DNA of 64,000 nucleotides from Helicobacter sp. (GCF_022511165.1 NZ_JAFLSB010000002.1:1-64000), one strand, 5' to 3'. Counted from the first letter of the stretch, positions 34,930 to 46,872 are shown. Notes: generated by a model not told the origin, from the letters alone. A program made the numbers and translations.

Positions 34930-35341
34930 GTTTGTTGCTTCTTATAGGTTTTTATATCTATGAGAGTGTGGCGAGTATGCAGATGTGGCTACCGCCGCTT
35001 ATAGGCGTAAGCTTGGTATTTTTTATTCGATATGATAAGCAAGATAGAATGTATCATTTTTTAGCCATTATTGGCTGCATTGTTTTTATAGAATCAGAAA
35101 ACTCGCTCCCTATGGGGACACTTTTGGGGTTATTTTTGGTGCTTGCGTTATTTGTGATTCCGCGCGTTCAAATGATGTTTGATTCTATGCGTATCACGCA
35201 ATTAGCTTGCGTGCTTTCAGCCTATATAGGATTTTATATCATAGCTCTTGTTGTGGATATGATGACAGGAAGCACGATAGCACCGAGTTTGTGGGTTATG
35301 CTTTATTATATCGTGCTTGAAATTATTGTGGCGATATTTAT

Positions 35342-35345
<4 letters not shown>
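34893..35345 (+). CDS. Integral membrane protein between engB/argA-like gene and pbp2
   Basis: About 150 residues with five or six hydrophobic segments, beginning after a short basic leader (MRRNSTHKQT). The position directly before the PBP2 gene, with a four-base overlap, corresponds to H. pylori HP1566 and to the MreD position in other bacteria, so a role in cell elongation is plausible but not shown by motifs. Starts at 34875 or 34857 are also open; all overlap the upstream gene. Confidence 0.7.
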
Positions 35346-38142
<2,797 letters not shown>

Positions 38143-38175
38143 TAAAATTTAAGGAAAACATTAGAAAACACATTT

Positions 38176-38181
38176 TACAAT
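38176..38181 (+). promoter_or_regulatory. Ferritin gene -10 element (TACAAT)
   Basis: TACAAT lies 40 bases before the ferritin ATG in a 73-base gap. Upstream is A-rich. I could not recognise a Fur box with confidence. Confidence 0.4.
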
Positions 38182-38215
38182 AGCGCGTGTTTAAATTCTC
38201 ATTAAAGGAGTCAAA

Positions 38216-38707
38216 ATGGTTTCAAGCGATGTTGTAAAAATGCTCAATGAGCAAATTGCAAAAGAAATGTATGCAGCAAATCTTTATTTAAGTATGAGTT
38301 CTTGGTGTTATGAAAATAGTTTTGATGGGGCGGGATTGTTTTTATTTCAGCACGCTGGAGAGGAGAGCGATCACGCAAAAAAACTTATTACTTATTTGAA
38401 TGAAACAGATTCTAAGGTGCAAATCTCACAAATCAAAGCCCCCGAATCTGATTTTAAAGGATTACTTGATGTGTTTGAGAAAACTTATGCACACGAGCAA
38501 AAAATCACTCAATCTATCAATGATTTGGTAGATTTTACTCTTCAAAAGAAGGATTATCCTACATTTAATTTTTTGCAATGGTATGTGAATGAGCAGCACG
38601 AGGAAGAAGCGCTTTTCCGCGGAATTGTTGATAAAATCAAGCTTATTGGCTTAAAAGATGATGGTCCCTATCTTGCCGATAGATTCATTAAAGAACTTGC
38701 AAAATAA
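38216..38707 (+). CDS. ftn: Non-haem bacterial ferritin
   Basis: Ferritin oxidises ferrous iron and stores it as a mineral in a 24-subunit shell. The 163-residue product keeps the di-iron centre ligands: Glu17 (EQIAKE), Glu50 and His53 in AGEESDHAK, Glu94 in the AHEQKI segment and Gln/Glu in WYVNEQHEEE. It is very like H. pylori Pfr. AAAGGAG precedes the ATG at 38216. The gene is inserted between pseB and coaBC, which are neighbours in H. pylori as I recall (HP0840-HP0841). Confidence 0.96.
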   Translation: MVSSDVVKMLNEQIAKEMYAANLYLSMSSWCYENSFDGAGLFLFQHAGEESDHAKKLITYLNETDSKVQISQIKAPESDFKGLLDVFEKTYAHEQKITQSINDLVDFTLQKKDYPTFNFLQWYVNEQHEEEALFRGIVDKIKLIGLKDDGPYLADRFIKELAK

Positions 38708-38747
38708 CCTCAAAATAAGCTTTTCTTTGCTAGATTCTTAACTCCAA

Positions 38748-38765
38748 CTCTCCCAAGTGGGAGAG
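38748..38765. repeat. Perfect hairpin CTCTCCCA-AG-TGGGAGAG between ftn and coaBC
   Basis: The 18-base element has eight complementary pairs around a 2-base centre, G+C-rich in an AT-rich genome. No U-run follows (GCTCATATCAGG), so it is a poor terminator. It may be a REP-like repeat or a protein site. No second copy was seen in the window. Confidence 0.55.
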
Positions 38766-38802
38766 GCTCATATCAGGACTTGAGGCAAAAGGGGGAGATT
38801 CT

Positions 38803-40050
38803 ATGCAACATATTTTTACTCACAAAAAAATCCTCATTTGTATCAGTGGTAGCATTGCTGTGTATAAGATGCTTGATTGCATCTCGCAGCTTTATAAATA
38901 TGGCGCACAGATTAAGGTTATTATGAGCGCAGAGGCGGTTAAATTTGTGAATCCTCTAAGCTTTGAAGCCTTAAGTCGCAATATCGTGCTAAGCGAGGCA
39001 AATCAAACTTGGGCAAGTGAGAGTATAGAGGGAGTAAATCATATCGCGTATGCAAAATGGGCAGATATTGTGCTTATTGCTCCTGCAACCGCAAATAGCA
39101 TTGCTAAGATAGCTTGTGGCATAGCAGATTCTGCAATGCTTGGCGCGATTTTAGCTACTTCTACCCCAAAGATTCTTGCTCCAGCGATGAATACAGCGAT
39201 GTTAAATGCTCCTCAAACACAACGCAATCTTGCTACACTCGCATCTATGGGATATGAGATAATCCCTACGCGCGTAAGCCTTTTAGCCTGTGGAGAGCAA
39301 AATGATGGTGCGCTCGCAGAGATTGATGAGATGATTTTTTATCTTGCTCGAGCTTTGACAAAAATATCTACAAAAAGCACATTTTGGCAGGATAGAGAGG
39401 TAATTGTGAGCGGAGGAGGCTCAAAAGAGAGCATAGATTGTGTGCGTTATCTCTCTAACCATAGCAGTGGCAAACAAGCAAGTGCGCTTTCTCTTGCTCT
39501 TTTTATGCTTGGAGCAAAAGTAACATTTATTTCAAGCGCAACTCCTATAAAACTGCCCCTTGATATTCAATGTGTGAGCGCACAAGATGGGACATCTTTT
39601 GATACGGCTATTCACACGACATTAGAGGCATTTAAGGCACAAAAAAAACCTGTGCTTTTTATGGCAGCAGCCCTTGCTGATTATGCTCCTAAAAAGCAAG
39701 AGGGTAAGCTAAAAAAGGAGCATATTGGAGAGGAGCTTATCTTGCACTGCCATAAGACAAAAGATGTTCTCGCTCATATTGATGCTCATACAATATATAA
39801 GGTAGGATTTAAGGCTGAAATTGATGATATTCACGCCCTAGAATATGCCACACATATGCTACACTCAAAGCAGTGCCAAATGGTGTGCCTTAATGTCATT
39901 AATGAGCAAAATCCCTTTGGGGGAGAAAATAATGCCTTTAAGCTTATTACCCATAAAGGCATAGAAAAAATAAGTGGAAGCAAGTTTGAAGTTGCCTTGC
40001 ATATTGCTTTGTCTTTAGAATCTTTACTTGAAGATTCTAAAAGCCTATAA
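38803..40050 (+). CDS. coaBC: Bifunctional phosphopantothenoylcysteine decarboxylase/synthetase
   Basis: CoaBC performs two consecutive steps of coenzyme A synthesis. The 415-residue product has the FMN decarboxylase part (ICISGSIAVYK near 12, NHIAYAKWADIVLIAPATAN near 75-95, APAMNTAM near 125, GEQNDGALAE with the lid Cys just before) and the CTP-dependent synthetase part (REVIVSGGGSKESID, YLSNHSSGKQA, ALADYAPKKQEGKLKK). A run of eight A near 39643 is within coding sequence. GGGGGAG precedes the ATG. Confidence 0.94.
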   Translation: MQHIFTHKKILICISGSIAVYKMLDCISQLYKYGAQIKVIMSAEAVKFVNPLSFEALSRNIVLSEANQTWASESIEGVNHIAYAKWADIVLIAPATANSIAKIACGIADSAMLGAILATSTPKILAPAMNTAMLNAPQTQRNLATLASMGYEIIPTRVSLLACGEQNDGALAEIDEMIFYLARALTKISTKSTFWQDREVIVSGGGSKESIDCVRYLSNHSSGKQASALSLALFMLGAKVTFISSATPIKLPLDIQCVSAQDGTSFDTAIHTTLEAFKAQKKPVLFMAAALADYAPKKQEGKLKKEHIGEELILHCHKTKDVLAHIDAHTIYKVGFKAEIDDIHALEYATHMLHSKQCQMVCLNVINEQNPFGGENNAFKLITHKGIEKISGSKFEVALHIALSLESLLEDSKSL

Positions 40051-40066
40051 TCCATTAGGAGAGGAT

Positions 40067-40795
40067 ATGCTTAGCAAGATTGCTAAAATCGCTACTGCAC
40101 TTAAAAGCACACAAACCCCTACAACCTATAATGCTTCTCTGCCTATGCTGATTAAAGTCATAGCTAAACTTAAGGGCGATATGTATTTATTGCAAATTGG
40201 AGCACAAAAAATTGAAACCAAAAGCCAAAAACAGCTCCACATAGGTGAGCGATATTGGGGCGAAATGGGGCGAAGCTCACTTGGGCATATTACCCTTAGA
40301 AATCTCATCGCACAACCCAAAATTATGAATATGTTTCACGATGCGCCTTTGAAATTTTCTCTCCAAGATTTGCAAGAAATGGGCGATCAAAGCGATATTT
40401 TTGAGGGATTTAAAGAATTTTTAACCCATAAACTTGCCGAGGCAACAAGCAAGGAGGAATTTGTCTTTTTAGGCAATCTTTTGCTTGGATTAAAGCAAGG
40501 GGTGCTTAGTTTAGTTATTAGTGAAAAAAATGAGGTGCTGCAAATGAGAAAAAGTGGCGCAAATAAGGTGAGATTTAGTGCGATAATGCCGCTTTTGGGA
40601 ATTATAGAGGGAGAGATTGGTGTCTATAAAGAGGGTAATACCTTAGATGTAAAGGTGCTTTATGAAAGCACAAAGACTTTGCTTGAGAAGAATCTCACTT
40701 TACTTAAGGGATTTAAAATAGGAAAAATTACCATAGATACACATCTTAGCCCACTCTATGAATACAAAGAATCCTTGCTTGATGTGCGAGGTTAG
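40067..40795 (+). CDS. Conserved protein of unknown function downstream of coaBC
   Basis: The 242-residue soluble protein starts at the ATG at 40067 after GGAGAGG; an open frame into coaBC lacks a ribosome site. It has no signal or membrane segment. The stretch MYLLQIGAQKIETKSQKQLHIGERYW resembles the beta-strand pattern of FliK-type hook-length proteins, but only loosely. The place behind coaBC corresponds to H. pylori HP0842, also uncharacterised. Confidence 0.7.
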   Translation: MLSKIAKIATALKSTQTPTTYNASLPMLIKVIAKLKGDMYLLQIGAQKIETKSQKQLHIGERYWGEMGRSSLGHITLRNLIAQPKIMNMFHDAPLKFSLQDLQEMGDQSDIFEGFKEFLTHKLAEATSKEEFVFLGNLLLGLKQGVLSLVISEKNEVLQMRKSGANKVRFSAIMPLLGIIEGEIGVYKEGNTLDVKVLYESTKTLLEKNLTLLKGFKIGKITIDTHLSPLYEYKESLLDVRG

Positions 40796-40850
40796 AAACT
40801 GCTATAATGTGCGCACTAGGGATAAAAAAAGGGCAAAGGGAGAGGAAAAA

Positions 40851-43829
40851 ATGAAAAAAGACACACGAGGACTTAAGACAGAAGATAGCCTGAATACGCC
40901 TTATTTTGATGCTTTTGTGCAGGAGGCAAGCCCTATTTTTGGAGATAGAATCTACACGGATTATCTTCATCGTTTTGCCTATGGGGTTGATGCTTCTTGC
41001 TATGCTTATGTGCCTCGTGTGGTGGTAAGAGCTTTTAATGAGCGTGAAATTATTGCACTTTTTGCCTTAAGTGCTAAATATAATGTCCCGCTTACTTTTA
41101 GAGCAGCAGGGACGAGCCTAAGCGGGCAAGCTTGCAGTGAATCTGTGCTAGTTTTAGCAAATGCAAGATGGCAGGATATACGCATAAGCCATAATGCACA
41201 GAGTATTTTTTGTGATTGTGGTGTGATAGGGAGTGAGGCAAATGATGCGCTTAAGCCCTTTGGCAAAAAGATTGGACCTGATCCGGCTACTATTAATAAT
41301 GCAATGATTGGGGGTATATTTTCAAACAACTCAAGCGGTATGTGCTGTGGCGTGAAGCAAAATAGTTACAATACCATTAAATCTGTGCGCGTGATTTTGC
41401 ACGATGGTTTTGTGCTTGATACGAGCGAAAATGCACAAGAGGGCGAAAATATCGCTGCTTTTTTGGCGCGGCATAAGGATAAAGCAGATGCGCTTTTGGA
41501 TTTAAGAGAGCATATTCTTAAAGATAAGGCACTTTGTAAGCTCATTGAACGCAAATTTGCTATTAAAAATACAACAGGATATAGCATTAATACTCTGCTT
41601 GATTTTGCAGATATAAAAGATATTCTTAATCATATTTTCATCGGCGCAGAGGGGACTTTGGGCTTTGTCTCAAGGGTAGAGTATGAATGTGTAAAAAATA
41701 GTGCGTTTAAAGCTTGTGCCTTGCTTTTTTATAAAGATTTACATCTTGCGGCAAAGGCGGTGCAAATTTTAGGAGCAAATGATGATAAGGTAAGTGCAGC
41801 TGAAATAATGGATTATGCGTGTTTAAAATCAGCCAAAGATTTGGAGGGCGCACCAAAGGAGCTTAAATCAATTAAAAAAGGACAATGCGCCCTTTTAGTG
41901 CAACTTGAATCAAGCACACAAAAAGGCTTGAAAGCTAAAATAGACTTTATCACTGATGCGTTAAGCAAAGCCCCTAGTCTCTTTGGGACGCATTTTAGCA
42001 GCGATGAGCAAGAGATGGATTCTTGGTGGAAGATTCGCAAAGCCCTCTTGCCTCTTAGTGCAAGTTTGCGTCCAAGTGGAAGCATTGTGATTACCGAAGA
42101 TATTTGCTTTCCACTTGAATCTTTTGCAAAGGGCATCGAGGAGATTACTAAGCTTTTTAAGAAATTTGCGTATGAAGGCATTATCTTTGGACACGCGCTT
42201 TCAGGCAATGTGCATTTTATTATTACGCCATTTTTAGGAGAAAAGAGCCAAAGTGAGCGATTTGGTGCATTTATGGAAGCTTTAGTAGAATGTGTTTTAG
42301 CACTTAAAGGTAGCACAAAGGCAGAACACGGCACAGGAAGAATGGTTGCGCCATTTGTAGAGAGGGAATGGGGTAAAAAGGCGTATGAGATAAATTGTGC
42401 GATTAAGCATATTTTTGACCCACAAAGTCTCATTAATCCTGATGTGATTATTTCTCATAATCCTCACATTCATTTGCAAAATCTTAAAGATTCTACGCAA
42501 GTGGAGGATTTTATCAATCAATGTATGGAGTGCGGATTCTGTGAGAAAGTATGCCCTAGCAAAGAGCTTACTCTCACCCCAAGACAGAGAATTGCTCTAA
42601 GAAAAGAAATACAAAGACTTGAGAATCTCCCCTCAAAAAGTCCGCAAGAAGTGCAGAATCTTGTTGAGCTTAAAGAAGGCTATGGCTATTATGGGGTTGA
42701 GACTTGCGCGACTTGTTCAATGTGCGCTACACTCTGCCCCTTAGAGATTGATACAGCGCGTATCGCCCTAGAGCTTAAGCCTCTTGTAAGTCAAAGTAGC
42801 CCCCAAGCCTTTAGCACATTTATAGCACATCAAAGTGCTACACATTTTTCTTCAAGTATCAAAGTGCTTAAGGGTGCTATATCTCTAAGTAACGCGCTTT
42901 TTTCAACTTTTGGCACAAATGTGATGAGTAGGCTAAGCTCTAGGGCGCATAAAAGTATTCATACGCCTTATATTCCAAGCACTTTGCCTCAAACAAATAG
43001 CTACACTTTGGATTCTAAGATAAATCAAATACATCATAAGGGGTTAGCAAAGGCGGAGAAGGTTTTGTATTTTAGCACTTGTATTAATCGCGCTTTTGCC
43101 CCAAGTAAGAGAGCATTAGACAAGCGGAGTTTGCAAGAGGTGTTTGAATCTGTGTGTAAAAAGGCAAATGTGAGTGTGATTTATCCGCATCATATAGAGA
43201 ATCTGTGCTGTGGCAAGGCATATAAAGACTATAAAAAAAGTGCGGAATTGAAAGCAAAAGAGCTATATAATGCACTTAAGGCGATGCAAAAAGAGCTTGG
43301 TAATATCGCCATAGTCTGCGATCATAGCGCGTGTAGCTATGAGATATTGCAACAAGTGCGCTCTTTGGAGCAAGCAAAGGATTCTCAAAAACTCAAAATC
43401 TATGATATGCCTCAATACATAGCGTCTGTGCTTTTAGAGCGTCTTACTCTTACGCCTAAAGATGAAAATATCGCTCTTTATGCAATGTGTGCGACAAAAA
43501 AGGGTAAGTGGAATACCGCGCTAGAGCATATTGCAAGGGCTTGTGTGAGTGGTGAGGTGCTTATACATCATAAAACACAATGCTGCGGTTTTGCTGGAAA
43601 CAAAGGCTTTACTTGCCCTGAACTTAATGAGAGTGCCTTAAGGGAATTTCAAGCTTTTTATAAACAATATACAAAAACTAGCGCTCATTTTAAGGGTATT
43701 AAACGCGGTTTTGCAAGTTCGAGTACTTGTGAGATTGGCTTAAATGAAAAGACAGATATTCTTTGGCAGAATCTGCTGTATTTGGTTGATGAAGTGAGTT
43801 GGGCTAAAGTAGCCCCAAACAAAATCTAG
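40851..43829 (+). CDS. FAD-linked oxidase with Fe-S and CCG domains (D-lactate/D-2-hydroxyacid dehydrogenase)
   Basis: This 992-residue membrane-associated dehydrogenase probably feeds electrons from D-lactate or another D-2-hydroxyacid to quinones. The FAD domain (about 45-270) has VPLTFRAAGTSLSGQA and KKIGPDPATINNAMIGGIFS. The FAD-oxidase C domain is at about 290-530 (EHGTGRMVAPF). Two 4Fe-4S motifs follow (CMECGFCEKVCPS, CATCSMCATLCPL), then two CCG segments (NLCCGKAYKD, QCCGFAGNKGF). H. pylori HP1222 has the same layout. The ATG at 40851 follows AGAGGAA; the frame extends upstream into the previous gene without support. The substrate is inferred from family. Confidence 0.88.
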   Translation: MKKDTRGLKTEDSLNTPYFDAFVQEASPIFGDRIYTDYLHRFAYGVDASCYAYVPRVVVRAFNEREIIALFALSAKYNVPLTFRAAGTSLSGQACSESVLVLANARWQDIRISHNAQSIFCDCGVIGSEANDALKPFGKKIGPDPATINNAMIGGIFSNNSSGMCCGVKQNSYNTIKSVRVILHDGFVLDTSENAQEGENIAAFLARHKDKADALLDLREHILKDKALCKLIERKFAIKNTTGYSINTLLDFADIKDILNHIFIGAEGTLGFVSRVEYECVKNSAFKACALLFYKDLHLAAKAVQILGANDDKVSAAEIMDYACLKSAKDLEGAPKELKSIKKGQCALLVQLESSTQKGLKAKIDFITDALSKAPSLFGTHFSSDEQEMDSWWKIRKALLPLSASLRPSGSIVITEDICFPLESFAKGIEEITKLFKKFAYEGIIFGHALSGNVHFIITPFLGEKSQSERFGAFMEALVECVLALKGSTKAEHGTGRMVAPFVEREWGKKAYEINCAIKHIFDPQSLINPDVIISHNPHIHLQNLKDSTQVEDFINQCMECGFCEKVCPSKELTLTPRQRIALRKEIQRLENLPSKSPQEVQNLVELKEGYGYYGVETCATCSMCATLCPLEIDTARIALELKPLVSQSSPQAFSTFIAHQSATHFSSSIKVLKGAISLSNALFSTFGTNVMSRLSSRAHKSIHTPYIPSTLPQTNSYTLDSKINQIHHKGLAKAEKVLYFSTCINRAFAPSKRALDKRSLQEVFESVCKKANVSVIYPHHIENLCCGKAYKDYKKSAELKAKELYNALKAMQKELGNIAIVCDHSACSYEILQQVRSLEQAKDSQKLKIYDMPQYIASVLLERLTLTPKDENIALYAMCATKKGKWNTALEHIARACVSGEVLIHHKTQCCGFAGNKGFTCPELNESALREFQAFYKQYTKTSAHFKGIKRGFASSSTCEIGLNEKTDILWQNLLYLVDEVSWAKVAPNKI

Positions 43830-44206
43830 GGTAAGAGTAAAATATAGCGCTTTGTAATGCGTAAGGTATTATTGCTTGAGGGTTGCACGATGCTGCCGTG
43901 TATATCAAGCAAAAATGTTTGGGGATTAAGCTCTGTGAGGGCAGTGCGAAAGTGATAGCCTTGTGGTAAAGAAAACTCTTGCTTTTGACATATTTTTGCA
44001 TCTTGTTCTTTAAGACAAAGTGTGAGCATATCTGCAAGGGAGCGCGCATAGAGTTGAAGCTGCATTTTGCCGTGTAGTGTGCTATGGGTATGTGAGCGGT
44101 GATAGGACTGATTGAGATAAAAAGTGCAAGCAAGCCCAATGGAGAGGATAAATAAAACCGCATATACGATATAGAATCCATCGCGTATTTTAGGCTCTTT
44201 TTTCAT
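43826..44206 (-). CDS. Minor pseudopilin-like protein (GspK-like, lacks Glu5)
   Basis: The 126-residue product starts MKKEPKIRDG and continues FYIVYAVLFILSIGLACTFYLN, a prepilin-like leader of basic residues ending in Gly, then Phe and a hydrophobic helix, but without the Glu at position 5. Among type II secretion pseudopilins that absence marks the tip subunit GspK. The rest is a small domain with two Cys (LCLKEQDAKIC). It is the third of three such genes in line on the minus strand. AGGGAA precedes the ATG at 44206; a start at 44299 is open. Assignment is by architecture only. Confidence 0.6.
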   Translation of the reverse strand: MKKEPKIRDGFYIVYAVLFILSIGLACTFYLNQSYHRSHTHSTLHGKMQLQLYARSLADMLTLCLKEQDAKICQKQEFSLPQGYHFRTALTELNPQTFLLDIHGSIVQPSSNNTLRITKRYILLLP

Positions 44207-44321
44207 TTTTTCCCTTGCGCAAAAATGCGTTTTGTTGTGATTTTTTGTAATTTTGAAATGCTTTGTAAGCATAGAGTGATGAGGCGTAAGTTTTTCCATT
44301 TTGCACTTTTGTGAATGAGAT

Positions 44322-45065
44322 TCAAGGCAGTATCCTTGCTATTTCATCAAGCCACACACCCCCACTTTCACAATGTGCTTTCGTTGGAGCCTTAATGCAA
44401 AGTTGCAAGTCAAGAAAAATGCCTTGCGAGGAAGATATGGGGGTAATAAGGAATGAGAGTACATCATCAATTAAAATCGCATTATCAAGCCAAAGTATAT
44501 TATCGTGCAGACTAAGGGTGTGGCTTTGGATAGGGAGAATAAGCTTTGGCGTAAGGAGCGGCTTTCTATCAAGCGTGAGCGCATTGCCTTGAGTGTGCTT
44601 AATGATATAGGGCTTAAAGGCTGAATCTTTAGGCAAAAGATAGGCTTCTTGTGCGCTTTGCCAACCTTTGAGTGATTGAAAGTAAAGCATTTCATTATGA
44701 TGTGAATCTATGACAAGGGAGAGGGCAGGGAGAAGTGTGCCTTCTTGCACTTCTTGGAGGGTGTGTTTATGTCCTCCGCCAAAAAGCAGAGATTCTTGCA
44801 CACTTGCAAAGCTTATCGTGGAGGTAGGGCTAAGCAAAGGAGTGCCATTTGTGTGAATGGATTCTATAATGGCATATTGCAAAAGATTTTGTATTTTAAG
44901 TAGGGCAATATGGGGGCTAGAATCGTTTAGGGCTTTTGTGTAAGCAATGTTTTTGCTTATTTGCAAGAGCATAGAGCTACAAATAATACCAATAACACCT
45001 AGAATGACAATACACACAATAGCTTCAAAGAGTGAGAAAGCATTGTGGCGTGAGGATTGTGGCAT
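44322..45065 (-). CDS. Pseudopilin-like protein with type IV prepilin N-terminus (GspJ-like)
   Basis: The 247-residue product starts with a short polar leader and NAFSLFEAIVCIVILGVIGIICSS: a prepilin peptidase site (Ala before Phe, as often in this phylum) with Glu at position 5 of the mature protein and a long hydrophobic helix. The length fits the larger minor pseudopilin GspJ. Its ATG shares a base with the stop of the upstream pseudopilin gene (TAATG). Three such genes sit at the end of the cytochrome oxidase cluster, but no ATPase or secretin gene is in the window. Confidence 0.7.
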   Translation of the reverse strand: MPQSSRHNAFSLFEAIVCIVILGVIGIICSSMLLQISKNIAYTKALNDSSPHIALLKIQNLLQYAIIESIHTNGTPLLSPTSTISFASVQESLLFGGGHKHTLQEVQEGTLLPALSLVIDSHHNEMLYFQSLKGWQSAQEAYLLPKDSAFKPYIIKHTQGNALTLDRKPLLTPKLILPIQSHTLSLHDNILWLDNAILIDDVLSFLITPISSSQGIFLDLQLCIKAPTKAHCESGGVWLDEIARILP

Positions 45066-45397
45066 TAGCGGATAGTTTTAGGGGTATAAAGGCGCAAAAC
45101 TTCAAGGGTGTTTGGATTTATGTAGCTTTGCTCTAAAACCTCATAAGTAAGAGTGGGTTGGGAGAGTGGAGTGATTGCTGTATGCGTATGGAGAGGATTT
45201 AAAAAAAGCTGTTTGTAAGTCTCATAGGTTGTTATTTGGGTAGAGGGAGTGAGTGTATAGAGAAAGCCAAAGGCAAGCGCAAAAGCACTCGCACAGATGC
45301 TAATTCCCATTACCGCATCAATCAGCATAAAGGCTTGGTGTGAGCGTAAGGGCTGTGTCTTTTTCTTCATTTGCTTTTTGATAAGAATAAGTTGCAT
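45065..45397 (-). CDS. Small pseudopilin-like protein (GspI-like)
   Basis: The 110-residue product has HQAFMLIDAVMGISICASAFALAF, which is prepilin-like: basic leader, Ala-Phe junction and hydrophobic helix, with Asp in place of Glu at position 5. The short globular part fits the small minor pseudopilin GspI. The ribosome site is weak; a start at 45370 is also possible. It lies nine bases behind the FixH-like gene and overlaps the next pseudopilin gene. Confidence 0.6.
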   Translation of the reverse strand: MQLILIKKQMKKKTQPLRSHQAFMLIDAVMGISICASAFALAFGFLYTLTPSTQITTYETYKQLFLNPLHTHTAITPLSQPTLTYEVLEQSYINPNTLEVLRLYTPKTIR

Positions 45398-45406
45398 ATC
45401 TTATGC

Positions 45407-46063
45407 TTAGGATGTGGGTTTGTCTTTTATAAAGACTTCGGATTCAAAATAGGCTTTATGTTCTGGTTGTTTAGATGGCTCTCTAAGGGCTTCAGATTCA
45501 ATATCATAAGTGATTTCAAGCACAAATTTCCATCGCCCTAGTGGGAGGTTATTGAATACATCACTTTGCCATAATGCGTCAAAATCTGCATTATCTATCG
45601 TTTTTGTGAGTTTTAAATGACCTAAATCCTGTATCTTATCGGATTCGTGCATAGAATCTAGGAAAAGATGTATCTCTTGAATTATCGGTGAATGGGTGTG
45701 TTGCTTTGTATTTACAGCGAGATAGATATTGCTAGGAGGAATGATATTTGGGGGTGTTTTAGATTTTATATCAGGGCGATGAGCAGGCGCATAGTAGGGG
45801 AAGATAAAAGAATCTTGCGCGTATTCCTTGCCTAAATCATCGGCACTCTTTATGTAAATGCTGTATTCAAAAAGTTCATTAAAAAGATTCTGATCTTTGA
45901 TAATATTATTAATATTCTCATCGACAATGCGTTTTTTAGCAAAATAGGTATTTTCATCTTGGATAGGATTTTTCATCGCAATAGTGATAGATACGCTTAC
46001 CATAAATACTCCAAAGATAAGCACACCCACAATAGCGTGAGGCCAATAGTTTTTTTCTTTCAT
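45407..46063 (-). CDS. FixH-like membrane protein of the cbb3 oxidase cluster
   Basis: The 218-residue product begins MKEKNYWPHAIVGVLIFGVF, a single N-terminal membrane segment of the FixH type (Trp-Pro start), followed by TYFAKKRIVDENIN, which corresponds to the family's Tyr-rich neck. The periplasmic part is longer than in typical FixH. FixH-like proteins help assemble cbb3 oxidases, probably in copper handling. AAGGAG precedes the ATG at 46063. It belongs to the ccoNOQP run on the minus strand. Confidence 0.7.
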   Translation of the reverse strand: MKEKNYWPHAIVGVLIFGVFMVSVSITIAMKNPIQDENTYFAKKRIVDENINNIIKDQNLFNELFEYSIYIKSADDLGKEYAQDSFIFPYYAPAHRPDIKSKTPPNIIPPSNIYLAVNTKQHTHSPIIQEIHLFLDSMHESDKIQDLGHLKLTKTIDNADFDALWQSDVFNNLPLGRWKFVLEITYDIESEALREPSKQPEHKAYFESEVFIKDKPTS

Positions 46064-46076
46064 TTTTGCTCCTTGT

Positions 46077-46751
46077 TTATTTTTTGCGTGTGAGATAGAT
46101 AATGCCAATAATACCAAACATAACTAGCAGCATTACATACATACTAAAGCGCACAAATTCGCGCCCACCACTTTCATCAACACTCATATTGTTTTCGAGT
46201 TTAACATTAAAATGCTCGGCTATCATATCTGCTGCTTGTGCATAGCCATTAAGGATAATAGCCGAGACAAGTTGGGGCGAGAGCTCTTCATCTTTTTGTT
46301 TTGGCAGAAGTGGCACCATATATTCAAAATATACCTTGTCTTCATCAAAATATGTGTTTGGATTGGAGCTAAGTAAGCCCATTTTCATATCCTCTCTCAT
46401 AAAAAAAATGAGCGTATAGGGTGCTTTTGCATTTTTTATAAGAGAATCTTTATATTGAGCGCGCTTAAGTGCCAAATCTTGTGATAATTCTTTATTGCTT
46501 TGGCTATTATCTTGTTTTTTATCTGTGGTATTCTCCACCTCTGGGGTTTTATCAACAACGGCAACATAGAGAGAATAGCCCGTTTTTGAGAAAAGCTCAT
46601 TTGAGAGAATCTCCACAAAATCTACGCTCTTTGGGATTAAAAGAAAATCTGGATTATCAATTACATAAGTTTTTGAATTAAATTCATCAGTATATGCGAA
46701 ACAAAGGCATAAGAGGCTAGCAAAAACTAGCCTTCTTAATGAATGAAGCAT
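46077..46751 (-). CDS. Membrane-anchored periplasmic protein, TPM-like domain, in cco cluster
   Basis: The 224-residue product has a signal peptide (1-19), a domain reminiscent of TPM (YgcG-type) proteins (DFVEILSNELFSKTGYSLYVAVVD near 43-66, APYTLIFFMREDMKMGLLSS), and one C-terminal membrane segment (about 198-218) ending in basic residues. Its position between the small cco-linked genes and the FixH-like gene suggests a role in cbb3 oxidase assembly, which is inference. It starts three bases after the preceding small gene; the ribosome site is weak. Confidence 0.65.
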   Translation of the reverse strand: MLHSLRRLVFASLLCLCFAYTDEFNSKTYVIDNPDFLLIPKSVDFVEILSNELFSKTGYSLYVAVVDKTPEVENTTDKKQDNSQSNKELSQDLALKRAQYKDSLIKNAKAPYTLIFFMREDMKMGLLSSNPNTYFDEDKVYFEYMVPLLPKQKDEELSPQLVSAIILNGYAQAADMIAEHFNVKLENNMSVDESGGREFVRFSMYVMLLVMFGIIGIIYLTRKK

Positions 46752-46754
46752 TGG

Positions 46755-46862
46755 CTAAACCAAATGCAAGAAGAAATTAGGGATAAAAGGAATGATGATT
46801 GTCATAATAATAGTGATGACAATGAGTGCTCCAAGCAATTTTTCAATAAGCGTGAGTTTCAT
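46755..46862 (-). CDS. 35-residue membrane peptide in the cco cluster
   Basis: MKLTLIEKLLGALIVITIIM and a second short hydrophobic part form one membrane helix with a hydrophobic C-terminus. A strong AGGAGG site stands nine bases before the ATG, so translation is likely. It lies ten bases behind the DUF4006 gene. Tiny helices like this are often accessory subunits of oxidases; no family was recognised. Confidence 0.65.
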   Translation of the reverse strand: MKLTLIEKLLGALIVITIIMTIIIPFIPNFFLHLV

Positions 46863-46872
46863 ACCTAACCTC

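Noticed and set aside
39643..39656. A8 run in coaBC as a contingency tract
   Set aside because: Eight A in an AT-rich essential gene is unremarkable; a frameshift would inactivate coenzyme A synthesis.
41813..42433. 206-codon antisense frame inside the FAD/Fe-S oxidoreductase gene
   Set aside because: The plus-strand gene has clear FAD and Fe-S motifs across this stretch. The antisense product is Ser/Leu-rich without family resemblance.
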